This document shows, piece after piece, positions 22,701 through 35,900 of a DNA stretch of 64,000 bases. A model generated the notes under the pieces. That model was not told the DNA's origin. It did no database searches and worked only from the letters and a program-made list of their open reading frames with translations. Source of the stretch: Takifugu bimaculatus (taxonomy: Eukaryota; Chordata; Actinopteri; Tetraodontiformes; Tetraodontidae); contig CP034980.1 in assembly GCA_004026145.2 (NCBI GenBank), positions 3,091,730-3,155,729 on the forward strand, in the 5' to 3' direction. Positions within the stretch are counted from its first letter, which is position 1, and every line of letters starts with the position of its first letter. Made by a program: the position numbers and the translations under genes.

Positions 22701-25700
22701 GGAGGTGTGGAACATTTCAAACATACATTTCCTGAACACAAATGAGGTTTCTGCATCGCTGGGGCTCGGTGGAGTTTCATTTTTTTGGTGAGGGTTTGGA
22801 AGTTGCGGGACTGATAGGTTAAAGACTCGATTGTATAACCTCAGCTGTGTTTCGAAAGCACGGTCTGGCTGCACGGCTTCCTGTGGTGGTTAGAACAGAA
22901 CTGGCTGTGTGTGTGTGTGTTTGTGTGTGGTTTTGAGAGTGGGCCGTAGAAGCAGGCAGAGGGGAGAGAGACAGAGGGGCTCCGAGGCCGTGAGGCTCGT
23001 GTTGCTATCTGGTTCCTATTAGTGCAAATCCTAAAGGCCCACGCTTGCCTCCCCTGTCCTTCAGAAGAGTCCACTCAAGCCAACAGAGGAAAGCTCTGAC
23101 GCGCAGAAGTCCTCATGGAAAAGGGAGGTGCGCTCCGACCAGCGGTGACTTCAGCGCTGCTTGGGTGGTTGCTACAGAAACGGTTTTTGTGATGTATACA
23201 GGAGTTTAACAGACTGAATATTTGTCTGTCTGCAGACTCATGGGAATCGTGTGCATGACACATCCGATGATGCTGCATTACTAACCTTAAAAATCATGGA
23301 AAACTACTTTAAAACACACCAAACAAGTTGAGGGCGAACTTTTCCAAAACAGCACGAAACCACAAGTGACCAAATATTGTCTGGTATGAAAGAGTTGGAC
23401 CGGGGTTGCATTTGTACCCAGCTTAACAACAACAGCAGCGATATGATCTCCTGGCTACGACCCGATGGCATCTGGACTCGTCCGTTGCTGATTTCTGCAA
23501 AGATGAGCCATAAACAGAACAGCTCCTGCTGCTCCGACATCACCTGAACAGATCCTCAAAGCCACACGTCCTAACGTGTCCTAATGTCAGTGGTGATGTC
23601 TTCAGTCAAGGTCGGGATTACTGTCCTGAGCAGCTGATGAGCTGCTGCTCTAGTCCACCTTAATCAATCACCTCATTGATTGCAACTGAGCAAATGCGCA
23701 CACACACACACACGAAAATACACCCGGATGGTGCGTAGGGATGCTAAAAGCTAAGACACTCGTGATGGTTAAATAAAGATGTTGACTGTCCAGTCTGAGC
23801 GGACCAGGACAGATTCAGGCTCTAACACAAAAACGCGGTCTCATGTTTTAAAACATCGGTGCTTTTCAGTTGTAACATTAGGTATCGTGCATCTGCTCAC
23901 CAGTTGCTGAATAACTTGCTCCACCAGGGTGGAAAAGGTGACGCTCTCCCCCTCCCGGTTGTCATAGACGTACTTGATCAATTTTGGGATCACTTCAGTG
24001 TCCGTTTCTGACTCAAATTCGTATCCTTTGGTGATCTGTGAAGGGACACGGTTAAGATTTATTACTAGGCAGACTTCTCATATGAGCCCTGCTGCAATTG
24101 CTCACATTTTTTTTAGAACTCTAAATGCTATATTAAAGTTGATGATAAATAAATCACGCTAATTGCCTGCTTCATATAGATAAATGATTATGATAATGAA
24201 ATGATAATGCTAAAGTGTTGCAGAACAAGCGAGCGTTTGCAGCAGGATAATGAATTCACGTGCAACTGTAGTAAGAAAGAGTTGTATTATTAACCTTGGA
24301 GACTCAATAACCTCTCGTGCTTTGTCGGTTCGGGGCGGCTGATTAGGAATCCCAGGTATTTACCATCAGCCGAGGTCGTTAACAGGGCTGTTGCTGCCAC
24401 TTCTCATCACTTATCTCTATGTGTCAACTTCAACGTCTGTTATTTACGTCCTCGAGCAACTGCAATGGCCGTCATTACACAGCTGGGAAGACGCAAGGGT
24501 TATCACTGGCCCCGATAAAACCAGGCTGAAGACCAGCGAGGGAGAACTAGGCAAGCCCAGAACTACTCAGATGATTCATTGTTTTTCTTAAGTAAATCCA
24601 CTTTCAGTTTGTGACTCAGCAACTCCATTATTCAACATATATTACCTCCCTGCCCGTTAAAGCATTTATGATTGAACTAATAGCAGGGTTATATATAACC
24701 GAGCTGTAGGTCAGATGTCAATCTTGTCTCTGACACTGATAATCTGACATACAGACCAAATATAGATCAGCCCATGTTTTCAGGCTCATCTGCTTTAGAC
24801 GGACAGTGTGATGCAGGTTAATCTCGTGTCCCGTGAGCTGGGCGTGAACACCGCGGAGGGTCGTGGCGCCTTTGTCAGCGCACATGTCACAGTTGACAGC
24901 TTCGCTCTGACTCACCAGGTATGCCCGCAGCTCTTTGTAGTTGGTGATGATGCCATTGTGGATGACGACAAACGCTGTGAAAGCAGCAGTAAACACATCA
25001 GACAAAAGAGACCGAACATCGATCTACCTGATGATCCTGTTAATTCACCTATGCGCTCCTGATCTGGATTCACCCTGGACAGATGTTTACACTCTCAGAG
25101 CTGAATCCACACTAGGCTGCATACCCACGTTTGTGGAAACATTTTAAATGATATGAAAACCATAGAAAGATGTAAATAGTAGAGCTAAATCTAGAACCCT
25201 AACCCTAACCCCAATCAGGGTTCCTATCAATAACAACCAGGGAAGAATGAGATTGATTTATAACACACTACTAATGGCTGTCAGAAAGAATCTGTGAGGT
25301 GTAGTCTAACATGATTTTACGGGCAGATACACCTTAGTCTACAGCCAAGGTGCATGTTGACACACCTTTGACTGTCAAAGCTTGCTCCTATATTTGTGCA
25401 TAAGGCATTCACCCATTGTTGTGAGGATCAGTTGAGACACACTAACCACTATTGCAAGAATAGTTTCATTATTCAGGGCAGGTCTCAGATTAAAGGCCTT
25501 CTGGTGCTATTTAAAGCAGCTACTGTTTCTGCTGAAGAAGCAATTGTTATTGCGAAAATCTTCCACAGCAAAAGTGCAGCGTTTGATGGAAACCTGATCA
25601 AATGTCAATCAGTGCGCGTCAGTAGGCGTTACCGTTGTCCTTGTCGGAGCGGTGAGGGTGGCTGTTGGCGATGCTGGGCTCTCCGTGCGTGGCCCATCGA

Positions 25701-27806
25701 GTGTGAGCGATGCCGAAGTGTGTGAAGAGCTCCTCGTCCAGGTCCAGCGAGTCTTTCTCTGGAGACACAAGCATAATATTCATCAATACTTATGAGGACA
25801 GCAGGCAAAGTTCACAGTCACATCACACAAGAAAGCATAAAATATATATTATTACCTTAAAAACAACGTATTCTGTAATTAACATTTGCAGTCAGATTGA
25901 TGTTTAAAGAAAAATGAAGCCAATGCTAATTTATATGAGAGGATTTATATCTTTTGTTAACCTGGTTTTGTTACAGGTCCCAGAAAATGAATTGTAAATT
26001 CTATGGATGTCATGTAAGTGAATCAGATTTCATAAGAAATCAAGCGTGATGATAAATGTAAAGCGTGGACTCACTGTACAGCTCCTCGTCCAGAGCCTTG
26101 ACCTTCCCTGACTTCTTGATCAGGCAGATGGATTTGCTGTGGATGTCAGTGTCGGACTTGTTGGGACCATCGACGGCGATGCCTGCAAACAAGGCCGAGA
26201 GTCGGAATACGTGGTGGCTGGGAGTGACTGTGGCTTTACATGCCCAGTTATATTTATCGAGGGAGTGTATTTGTCTACCTGTGCCAGAAGCAGGAAATCT
26301 TCACTGAGTTGTGACCTTAATTCTGAAGTAGAGGCGCTGAGTGTGTGTCTACATGTGTCAATATTCAGGGAGCAGGATGTTGCTGTTTAGTGTCGTGTGC
26401 AGTGAAAGAAGGATTGATTCACACAAGCAGGATCTACTTTCACAGGTTGCCCAGGATCTCAGCTATTACAATAGGTGTAGGCTGATATACAGGTTTGTCC
26501 TCATTTGTGGTATTGAAAGCATGTCACCAGACATAAAGCCTTGGGACCGTCCCTCTGACGTATCCTGCAGGTGCAGTTTCATAGCATGCCATGTTCATGC
26601 TTTAGTTGGCATAGACATGTAGATCAAAAGCCTCCCAAAACAGCCCAAACAGGCCAGGAGCCTTTAGAGCTAATGGTGATATTTATGGACCTGACGCACA
26701 GGTGTTGGCAGGAAGCACTATAAGCAGTTCTGTGTGTGTGTGTGTGTGTGTGTGTAGCGTTGTGGAGCTGTGTGCCTTATACCTGCTGAATCGTACCCTC
26801 TGTACTCCAGCCTCTGCAGTCCCTTCACCAGAGTCTCAAATATCTCCTTTCTGGTGCGAGGCACTCGGTAATTCAGGTAGGCAAAGATCCCTTTTAGAAA
26901 CAGAGAAGGAATTCTGTGAGATGTTCTGGTCTTGACGGAGGCTTGGAAAGAGCACAACAGCATCCTCAGAGAAAAACTTGAACGCGCTGGAGTTTTCCAT
27001 TGCAATCCGCTTCCCGGAGAAGGGTTCTGCTGAATCTGATGATTATTCACGTCGACCACATCGTGATGCCACAAACAAAATGGGAGAAGTGGAATTTTGA
27101 CAGGAAGGATACCATTACGGAGACATTTCAGTAATTTGACCACAACAGTGACAGTAAGATGCTGCTAAGATGGCTGAGTGTGCGTGCGTGCGTGCGTGTG
27201 TACGTGTGGTGTACGTGTGTGTGCAGGAATGTCTCAGCCGGGCTTGTGAAGACACAGCTGACCATTGACTGGCGCACATTGGCGCAGTGTTGGATCCAGC
27301 AGGTAGCTGACCGCTCCCGGCTACCTTGGCACTTCAAATACTAAATCTTAACACACCCCACCCCCACCCCCACCCCTCCCTCCCCCAACACTTTCGGACA
27401 GTTAGAAGGCACTATATGCAAAAACGGCTCCGCTAGTGCGCGGAGAACTTTTGTTAAGCATTTGTATGGTGGAAAACTTCGCCCATTCGGCCGCACTCCT
27501 GACACGTAGCACTGCAAGCTCCTCGGGCACCCACACACGAGAAGAGGCGCTGCTGGTCCGTCCAGCAACTTTGACGTCCATTATAATACTGTAGCGACAC
27601 GATAGCGCAACAGACTAAACCATCAACAGACTAGACCATCAACAGACTAAACCATCAACAGACTAAACCATCTCGACGTTACCAGACATTTGTGACATAT
27701 TCCCGTCCGTGTGGCTTGGCATGCGTAATACTTGCGTAGAATTTCTTCCAATGAATAAAAAAAACTCTAACTTTATTTACTCTGTACAGGACAACTCACC
27801 ACACAT
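16704..27806 (-). CDS. gfpt2: Glutamine--fructose-6-phosphate aminotransferase 2 (GFAT2), complete
   Basis: Cytosolic, rate-limiting enzyme of the hexosamine pathway: fructose-6-phosphate plus glutamine gives glucosamine-6-phosphate plus glutamate. Nineteen coding exons: 27806-27800, 26890-26783, 26182-26075, 25758-25633, 24974-24916, 24035-23901, 22549-22488, 21329-21253 (or 21250), 20418-20301, 20171-20008, 19809-19714, 19433-19336, 19193-19073, 18911-18754, 18590-18476, 18401-18274, 18177-18010, 17929-17768 and 16748-16704. They give 684 or 685 residues (human GFAT2: 682). The seven-base first exon is ATGTGTG, so the nucleophile Cys2 sits at MCGIFAYLNYR. Glutaminase motifs are HTRWATHGEP and VIHNGIITNY. 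The two SIS domains follow (GCGTSFHAA, CFFISQSGETADT, EGILAGELKHGPLALVD), and the protein ends FPRNLAKSVTVE. An RRGS site like the known PKA target is kept across the exon 7-8 junction. IELPQTVDCLQ and LLSFHL favour GFPT2 over GFPT1. One oddity is VTARSGRP where the human form has Gln for Ser. Confidence 0.96.
25197..25211. repeat. Short CCCTAA-like stretch
   Basis: About two and a half telomere-type hexamers in a gfpt2 intron. This is too short to be more than chance. Confidence 0.4.
27608..27671. repeat. Four-copy 16-base tandem repeat in gfpt2 intron 1
   Basis: Four head-to-tail copies of CAACAGACTAAACCAT, one with an A-to-G change, lie 130 to 190 bases downstream of gfpt2 exon 1 in the sense of transcription. 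This is a small minisatellite, and no protein-binding motif is recognised. Confidence 0.9.
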
Positions 27807-27960
27807 CGTTTATGCTTTGTTCTTTCCCGTGGTTGTCGAACCTTTCAGAGACTTGACGCTGGATGCTTCCCTCCGTCTGCGGTGTTAATGCTGCTGCACA
27901 CTCCCACCAGCCGATTTAAAGGATGTTTCCTGGAGACGGGGCGGCTCCACCTCCAGCTGC
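27807..27960 (-). promoter_or_regulatory. gfpt2: Probable gfpt2 5' UTR and promoter
   Basis: The seven-base coding first exon ends at a strong GTGAGT donor, and its upstream sequence should be 5' UTR. A TTTAAA box occurs about 110 bases upstream of the ATG, with GC-rich sequence beyond. No CpG island as marked as that of mapk9 is present. The placement is inferred from position. Confidence 0.4.
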
Positions 27961-27999
27961 TCGTGCATCCAGCTGCTCGTGCACGCCTGACACACGTCC

Positions 28000-30900
28000 A
28001 TTTCTCATTTACCCAGCTGTTTGATCAAGTTACTTTCTGAGGCGTTTTTCGAATCACGCGTTTTATTTGCTGTGCTTGCTGTGTGTTATTACACAATTCA
28101 AGTGTCTGCGCGCACTTATTTCCCTCAATTCTAAATCAAATATAGATGGCGTGTTTCTGAGAACTAGGTAGACGAAGGAAAGTGAATGCAAATTCTGCAG
28201 TTCTTTGAGTTTTGAAATGAGGTGCCAGCAGAGGATTTCAGGGAATCGACAGAAAGGAAGTTCACCACAGTTTTTCTTCATCTGCTGACCAGCAGAGTTT
28301 CGAGCACACAGGACCCGTGAGTTTGAAATCTTTGATGATTGAGACCACATGAAAGACGCTGGATTCCCTTGCCGCATCCTCCCAGTAGGAGACTGGTTTC
28401 TCATCACATTTACAGAATGTTCTAAAATAAAACACCCAATCAAACAAAACAAACAGTCAGAAACTGCAGTTAGATTTGTGCATTTATAAACTTCTGTGAA
28501 TGCTGTTCATAAGATAATTCCTTTTTGAAAGGATGAGGTATTGCAAAACAAAGAGAAAAGAAAGGGAACAAACGCAGCCATCACCGTCTCATTCGGAGGA
28601 TGGACCTGGTGAGGTCAGCAGGTGGTCTGCAACATTTCAGCCTTATCTTCCTGATTAGCACCACATTTTTGTGTGCCAGTGTTTGATATTCAGAGTTCAG
28701 ATCAGGTGCCAGGAAACAATTAGAGCAAGACTGGAGAGGGGAGGTGGGCTGACCCCTCCACACTTGGATGGATTTATTGCATTACACAGTTACAGTCCAC
28801 TGAGCTGAACCACATTATCATTACTCTTGTTGGAGTCAATGTCACTTCTGCAAGATTCCAATTATAATAATAGTAATGAACATTAGGATAACCTGAACCT
28901 CTCCTACCCAGGTGTAGGACGTCCAAAAGCCCTGCCCATCTCTACCCACAGCTGGACGGGCAGCGAGTCCCCCCCATCCCCCCGTGGGTGATGATTCAAC
29001 CATTTCTGCTTTCGATGTGAAGAAAGAGTGTACAGGGTGGATGGCCAGGACGGCCGGTACCACAAAACACGTCAGCCCATCTGTGGAAATAATGGTGAAA
29101 ACGGGAATGGCCTACTTCACAACTGTTTGTGCGTCATTTGCACTGTTGGTCTCTTGTGAACGTGTTTTGTCCACTGCTGAGAGGAGCCTGGCGTGTGTGT
29201 AGATGTTCTGTGGATGTGTGTGAGCGGGAATGGGTGACAGGAGCCAAAGAGCCACATTCCTCAGTGGGATTAAGGGATTAATAAATGTAATGCTGCGCTC
29301 CACAGGTGTATCTCTTTGTTATCCCAAAGAGATCAAAGGTTTCTCCGTGACTGCGGTGATGTAAAACCATGGCAGGCTTCGGCCCGGTTCACCGAAATTT
29401 CATGGAGCGTTCACAAACATCTTCCTTCATTCTTTTTCTTGCGTTAGGGGAGGTGATGGAAGAAGAACTGGCTGGAAACCAAAAAAAAAAAAAAAAGGAA
29501 TCAGGAGTGAATCAGCTCCATGTTAACCCTTTGACATCTGCATCATATTAGGCCCTGCTGGGCACTGGGGGCCCGACAGCAGACACTGGTCCAGGTCCTC
29601 CCTCTGAGTGGGGGATGGTAATAAAAACGCCTGAGGAGCAGCACAAGGACTGGTGGACACATGGCCAGAGGCTCTTCCTGGTTGGGAAGAATGCAGTGAA
29701 CGTGCCCATGCAGACGTTACCTGGGGCCAATCTGCTGACTGGACGAGATTTAAGGCCCCCAGCAGGAGTCTGACGCCAAGTCCATCAGCGCTGATATGGA
29801 CGTGATAACGCCTGGAGCAGCTGCTTTCAAGGCGAGATCGCTGGTGAACCATCTCAGCAGGATGTCAAGCACAGTTTCCTGCATTCGGAGGGAAATATTG
29901 GTCTTTTCAATGGACTTTGGAGATGTTAGATTAAATTAGCGTTGAGGAAATTGGTGTTTTGTTAATTTTCAAGGCACTTTGGTGAATATCGACGACTTGG
30001 GCCCATGAACCGGGCAATTTCACAATAACATCTTGAATTTATCTAGAAAAAAGGGAAGAGAAAAAGTTATTCTCCCCATACTGTTGTAATAGAAGACACG
30101 ATGATTTATGAAGACCAGCCGCGTCTTATTGCGTAACCCCAGCTCTCAGATCAGTGTGTGACCCACATCTACGTCGATGGATCCAGGCGGGAGATCCAGA
30201 AAGTGTGGTGGATGCCTGCTTCCCCACAAAATGAGCTCCATCAGCCTCCTTCAGCTTCCCACTCACAACGGTGGGTTCAGCTCGGGGCCAGCTCACTGTG
30301 AATCGGTCCCAGATGTGGGATCCAGTGATGCAGTGTCCCACCCAAATGTGCTCAACGCGAGGGACCCTTTAAATCCCGCGTCAGTTTTTATCACCAGCTG
30401 CTTGTGTCACCGTGCGATGAAGTCGATTAACTTGGAACAAACAGCCCATTTGTCACGTCTGTGGCGGCATGGAAATGATTCCTGTTGTTCAAGTCTAGTG
30501 GGATCATAGACACACCACACTGATCAGGCTCTACCGTCAGTACCGCTCCGGTTTATGGTGCGCTTCTGTGGGAGGATTTGACTTTAAACTTGGGGAGTTA
30601 AAGTTTTCAAACCCCAAAATGTATTTAAAGATGTCGGAAGTTGTGGAAATGTGTTCAAATATGGCGCTGATTGACATCTATGCACCTCTAAGTACTGAAA
30701 TATCACACTAAACTAACTAAATTTAATTTGTTTTTTTGGCCATGTTTCTCCTGATAAAAACATGTTTTTTGCCCCTGGACCCCTTGAAAAGGGCCTGGTC
30801 TCCGGTGACCTTATTCCAGGACCTTCCTGGACCAAGCGTCTGTCAGCTCTCCCTCTCCTAGCTTTGCACAATCATCCTTAACCCTGGGTGGAGCAGACGT

Positions 30901-32190
30901 CCTGGTGTCTAAACAAACGTCCGGTTCACTCCGTCTTCAGACCAGGAAGTTGTATCAGGAGAGTGAGGAATGAACGTGCGGCCTGAGATTCGCCATTCTC
31001 TGGGGTTTCCAGGAGGAATCCAGCTCACCCGGCTTAGTCCAGATGACTAAGCTGCTGCGGCGGTGTCAGGTTGCAGTCCGGAGTTTGTTTTGGTGCCGGG
31101 GCTCTCTGGCAGGGTGGTGCTTGCTGTTGCACATCTGTAAGTGAGCTAAGTGATTTGTGTAGGACGGGGGGGGGGGGGGGGGGGCAGGGGTTGGAGGCTG
31201 CACAACTGCGTCATGTCAGGGCCAGAGAGGGAGCCATCTGGGTTATGTCATGGCTGCTGAGGCACCCCACCCTTTAGACAGTCTCACTCTTTCTCTCTCT
31301 CTCCCAGGAACTCTTCCGCCCCCCCAGTCCCCCCACCCAGTGTTTCTGGTTACTTCAGGCCGTGCCATGTTGCATTACCTCAGCTCTGCATGTGTCAGTT
31401 CTCTACATTTTCCCACTCATTTCAAGTCCCCCCCCCCTCCCTGTTGCTGCCTTTATCGCCCCTTATCTGTTTTATTATCATTCTAATTGTTATTATTATT
31501 TTTCGTGTCCGCCTCCGCCTTCTGACTGATGGTGGCATTTACTTTTGTACCCACTAACCTGAAAAACCAGACTGGGAACAAATAATAACCTGTAATTATA
31601 CTCAGACTCTTTGGGAACCAGGTTCAGGCATTGGAAGGTGATCAGAATAAAATAGGCTCACACATTTTACAGCCCTTTGATCCATAAGGAATAAAACCAG
31701 TGTGCACATCCTGTAATAAATGTGCTATACACACAGTAATTAAACTGAGCTTCAACGTGGCTTTTAACTGGACACATTTGTGGACAACAGAGAGCACACG
31801 GAGGACAGCCTGTCCTCTGGTGTCCAGACACCACTGTAATTACCACAGTGACCATGAATTATTGTCATTAGTGACATTGTTGTAAGTCCATTGTGCACGT
31901 GACTGACAATAAAGCCGTTATAACAGCAGTAACAGATTGCAGACCGATAGCGCCCCCTCCTGGTGAAAGACGCCAGTCATCATCATCATCATCATCATCA
32001 TCACTAGGGCGTCAAATCAGAACTTAATCAGCATCTTCGTCATCTTTCGCCCATCGTGATTCTGTAATAAGCACATAAGCTGCTTGCTTGTGGGACTTTT
32101 TGTCAATAGAAGTTGAAGTGGACGATTTATTAAATATCTGCGTTTATGTGAGACAGGATATTTTAATAAACAGACAAAAGTTGCTCATTT
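28000..32190. other. Intergenic region between gfpt2 and KIAA1191, no gene seen
   Basis: Open frames here are short, lack conserved motifs and are not bounded by convincing splice sites. Simple repeats include an A run near 29480-29496, a G18-19 run at 31166-31184 and an (ATC)n run at about 31981-32003. In mammals CNOT6 follows GFPT2, but I find no trace of it here. Confidence 0.55.
31166..31184. repeat. G homopolymer of about 19
   Basis: An unbroken G run. It is likely length-polymorphic or miscalled, and I see no gene context. Confidence 0.9.
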
Positions 32191-32209
32191 CATATCAGAT
32201 TTATTTACA

Positions 32210-32995
32210 GATGGAAGTGGGAGCAGAAGCCCCTTGTGCAATTGGCATTCATCTTTTTTTAAAAGGATTTCTCTTACCCCCCCTCCACACACACACGCGC
32301 ACACACACACACACACTGATGCCTTAATGCTTTCTAATATTGTGCTGACATGTTAATCATTTTTAATACTATGAGAATTTGACCACTGAAAATGTTAGGA
32401 CTGAAGTATTGTGTTGTATAATGATAGAACATCTCATCCTATGTAAGCTTTAATGAGATTAAAAAAAGGTTCACTTCAGGTCAAAAATCAGAAACCTCTG
32501 AAATAAAACATTGAAAGCAATCAGTCTGCAAGTTTAGGCACGACTTCAGTCACACACTCACACACACACACACGCACACACACTCTGCATGCCTGACAGA
32601 GAAAACAAACAGTCTGAGCTGGTCTCAAACACAAAATAAGAGTGGGAGTCCAACTGGCTGCCCACTCCTCACATGAACGCCCATGCTAACCAGATTAGCT
32701 TAAGCAGTTAACTCATAAGACACTTCCACATGTTCAGTCTCTACGGAGCACAGACAGCAGCACGACCCATGCCGATGCAATTTTACAGAATTATGTGAGC
32801 AGAGCTGCGTCCTCTTCAGAGAGAGGTGGTCTTTACATCTGTAACTCTACGCGCTTGTTTTAGGGTCAGAGGGGGCCGGGCAGAAACGGGGAAGGTGGCG
32901 GGGACAGAGGAAGGCCGAACAATAAATTAACCCGGGGAAAAGGAAAAAAAAAGATTGAGATGATGGGGGAGAGAAGTGGAACTTCTGGACAGACG
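32210..32995 (-). other. KIAA1191 3' UTR
   Basis: Sequence downstream of the KIAA1191 stop codon, with a minus-strand AATAAA (TTTATT at 32210-32215) as candidate polyadenylation signal. CA repeats occur at about 32286-32316 and 32553-32582. No coding frame is seen. Confidence 0.45.
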
Positions 32996-35900
32996 TCAGA
33001 AGCCAGAAGGTGTTAAAACGTTCATGTCTCGAGGTTTGAGTTTGTGCGGCCGCGGTGGTGGTGCTGCCCGCTTGGCCTCCAGACCCGTGATTTCAATTTT
33101 GGGAGGCATGAAGCTGGCGGGGTCGTCCACTTTGAAGCTTCCTGCAGTGTTGCTTCCGTCCATTGTGGAGGACTTCTGCATGCCAAAGTAGGACTGCAGA
33201 GAGAAGCCTGCAGGAATTAAAAACACTATAAGGACGAGCGCGAAATCTCCGATTATCGTTACGATTGTCGGAGGATTGGATCAGAGAGGTGGCACCTGAA
33301 CACTGTTGGATTGTGGGTAGTTATTGAGTTTATTGAGATAACGTATGGATTCTAAAAGCACACACTTTATAGGTCACATTATAGTTTAATAATAATTGAT
33401 AACGCTACTTTATCTCCACCTTGCAGTCAGATTTGACTGCAAACATGAGATGTTGAGAAGGCCACAGCGTAATTACACAGGTCACAACAAGCACAGCGTC
33501 CACCACCCATTCCACCTTGGAATGTTGGACTATAAATCAGTGTTGGACTAATCATCTCAACAGAGTTTACGTCGTCCAAGTGCAAAATAAACCCATAATA
33601 TCTAGCATGAGCGATAGAAAAATCAAGAGCCATTGATGTGAATGTCTCACCTGGGCTGGTATCTGAGCCTGGGTCAGTAGGGGACTTCTGCACTACAGAC
33701 CGAGACCCAAAGAAGTTCCATCTCTCTCCTCCTCCTCCACCCCCCTCGTTTCCTCCCATGTCTGTGCTGGGGACGGGACTGTTGGGCTCTAGAGCAGTCA
33801 GAAAAGGTGCAGGACTCAGCTGGAACCAGGCCCTGCATTCAAAGCCAGCAAGAGTGACATTAGAACGAATCAATACGCGGCTTCCAAAACGGACCCAGCC
33901 TGTCCTGTCCCAGCTCTGTCATTAAACTTACATGCAACATTTGGTATTAAAAACAATACAAATGCACCCGCGGGTTGCTTACCTGCGACTGACAGATGGT
34001 GATGCGTAGGGGCTAACGCAGGGGGTGACGCTGGGAGTGACCGAGGGGGTGACAGAGGGGGTTCCACTCGGGGTGGACTGTGCTGATGTTGTAAGCCTGT
34101 CCTCCTTGAAGTCCCCGCTTGGCATTCTCAACTTCTGCAGGTGGAATAAAGGAATAAAATGAAGGATGACTACAGAAAAAATAAGTGGGAAAGCAGAATA
34201 AAACGCGACATAAATGCTTTTTGCTCGCCTAGATTGGCCCACAACCCTCATGCTATTGCAAGAACAAATATCCTCTGAACACACAAATCAAAAGGTCAGT
34301 GCTGCCTCGTATACAAAAATACTATAAAATGCGTCAGAGATTTTAGGAGCTTATCAGTGGTGACCATCATCTCTGGGGGGGAGAGGAAACAGGAGATCAA
34401 TGTAGCACAAAAACATGTTGATCACTGGGAGCTGTTGAGCCACATAAACAGACAGAAATAAAAGACCACGTCCTATTTTTGACATTTCTGCATCCATCTT
34501 AAGATGGCCAGGCTTTAACTTTATTCATTATGTTTATTCATTCATGAAGAGACTAAAATGCTGTTGGATACTGTGCAGGTCCTCTTTTGTGACTGCTATT
34601 CAGGCCCCAGCAGATGAAAACACCGCTGCCATGGGTTTCAATCCCCTCTCTATTATTCCCAGTCCTGTGCTGTCATCATCCCTGACATCCCATCAGCCCA
34701 AGTTAAATAACCACAAATGAGGTCTCCCCCCGTCACGCAGATTTTAGCTGATGTAGACTCAACACAAGCACAGGAACACAGATTGGTGTCGATCTGAAAG
34801 TGCTGAGGCAACACGAACCTTAATAACACGGCAGTAAGAATAAAACGTCCAGATCTCGTTCATCCCGCAACTTCTGCACATAAACTGCCCAAACGTTACC
34901 AACCATGATACATAGATGCCCCCCAATTAAGAATATCCGAGTTAAACTAAAGTTTGTTCCTACCAAGGCTGTGTTAATAGGGACATAATAGATCGTAACA
35001 ATAATACAATAAAATCATGATAGCAGGCAAGTTTGTAACCGGCTCAGATAACGGAGCTAGCAGGCTAGCTGCCTTTAGGCTAGGCTAACCGTCCTTAGCG
35101 ACAATGACATGTCGACGATTTTTTCCTCTCCTTATGTTAAAGGGTCCGTAGTAGTATTTCATCAAATTTGCACACAGACGGAGGAACGATCGGCCATTGC
35201 TTTAATTAAACGCGTTTCTTGTGTTTATGGTAGAATGTCAGCTTTCTTAGCTAGCAAACAACGCTGTTTTGCTACACAATTACATCCGGAAAAGTCAGAT
35301 ATCTAAAAACTAATTCCGTGACATACCTTTTTATGATAAGATTTCTTTGACGTTCCAGTCCCACGGATTCTTTAATTTTGTCCATAATTACCTGCTTTTA
35401 TGCTAAAAGGACAGCAATTTCTGGAAAACAAACTACGCTATGCGTACACACGGCAATGGGCCTCTAAAATGTCTTTTCGACAGGTCGCTGGTGATTGGTC
35501 GGTTTCAAACGGAGGGCGGGGCTTAACCTCAGTCATTGGCGTTGCCTGGCAACCCTGCTGATAGTAGCCACAGCAGGGCCGATTACATAATATGTTTATC
35601 AAGCTGTTGTAGTTTTTCATAAAAACCAAATAATTACACAGATATTGAACTTTTCTTACACCATCCTTTCTTATTTACTTTATTTAATATCAAATTTAAC
35701 AACTTCTAAAATTTGGTAAAGTTTTACTACATTTTTAGATTTAACACGGTTTCATTGTCACTCTTCATTGTTTATCTGACTGGATTTGCCACTTATTTAT
35801 ACAAGTGGATGCGCCACATCACACCTGTGTTTACACACACGTCCAGAACAACAGCTTAATGACCTTGTGCTTTAATCAGTGTCGCTGACAAGTGGAGCAA

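Noticed and set aside
25197..25211. Interstitial telomere repeat
   Set aside because: Only about two and a half CCCTAA units.
28000..32190. Expected CNOT6 next to gfpt2
   Set aside because: No leucine-rich-repeat or deadenylase motif is seen in any frame here.
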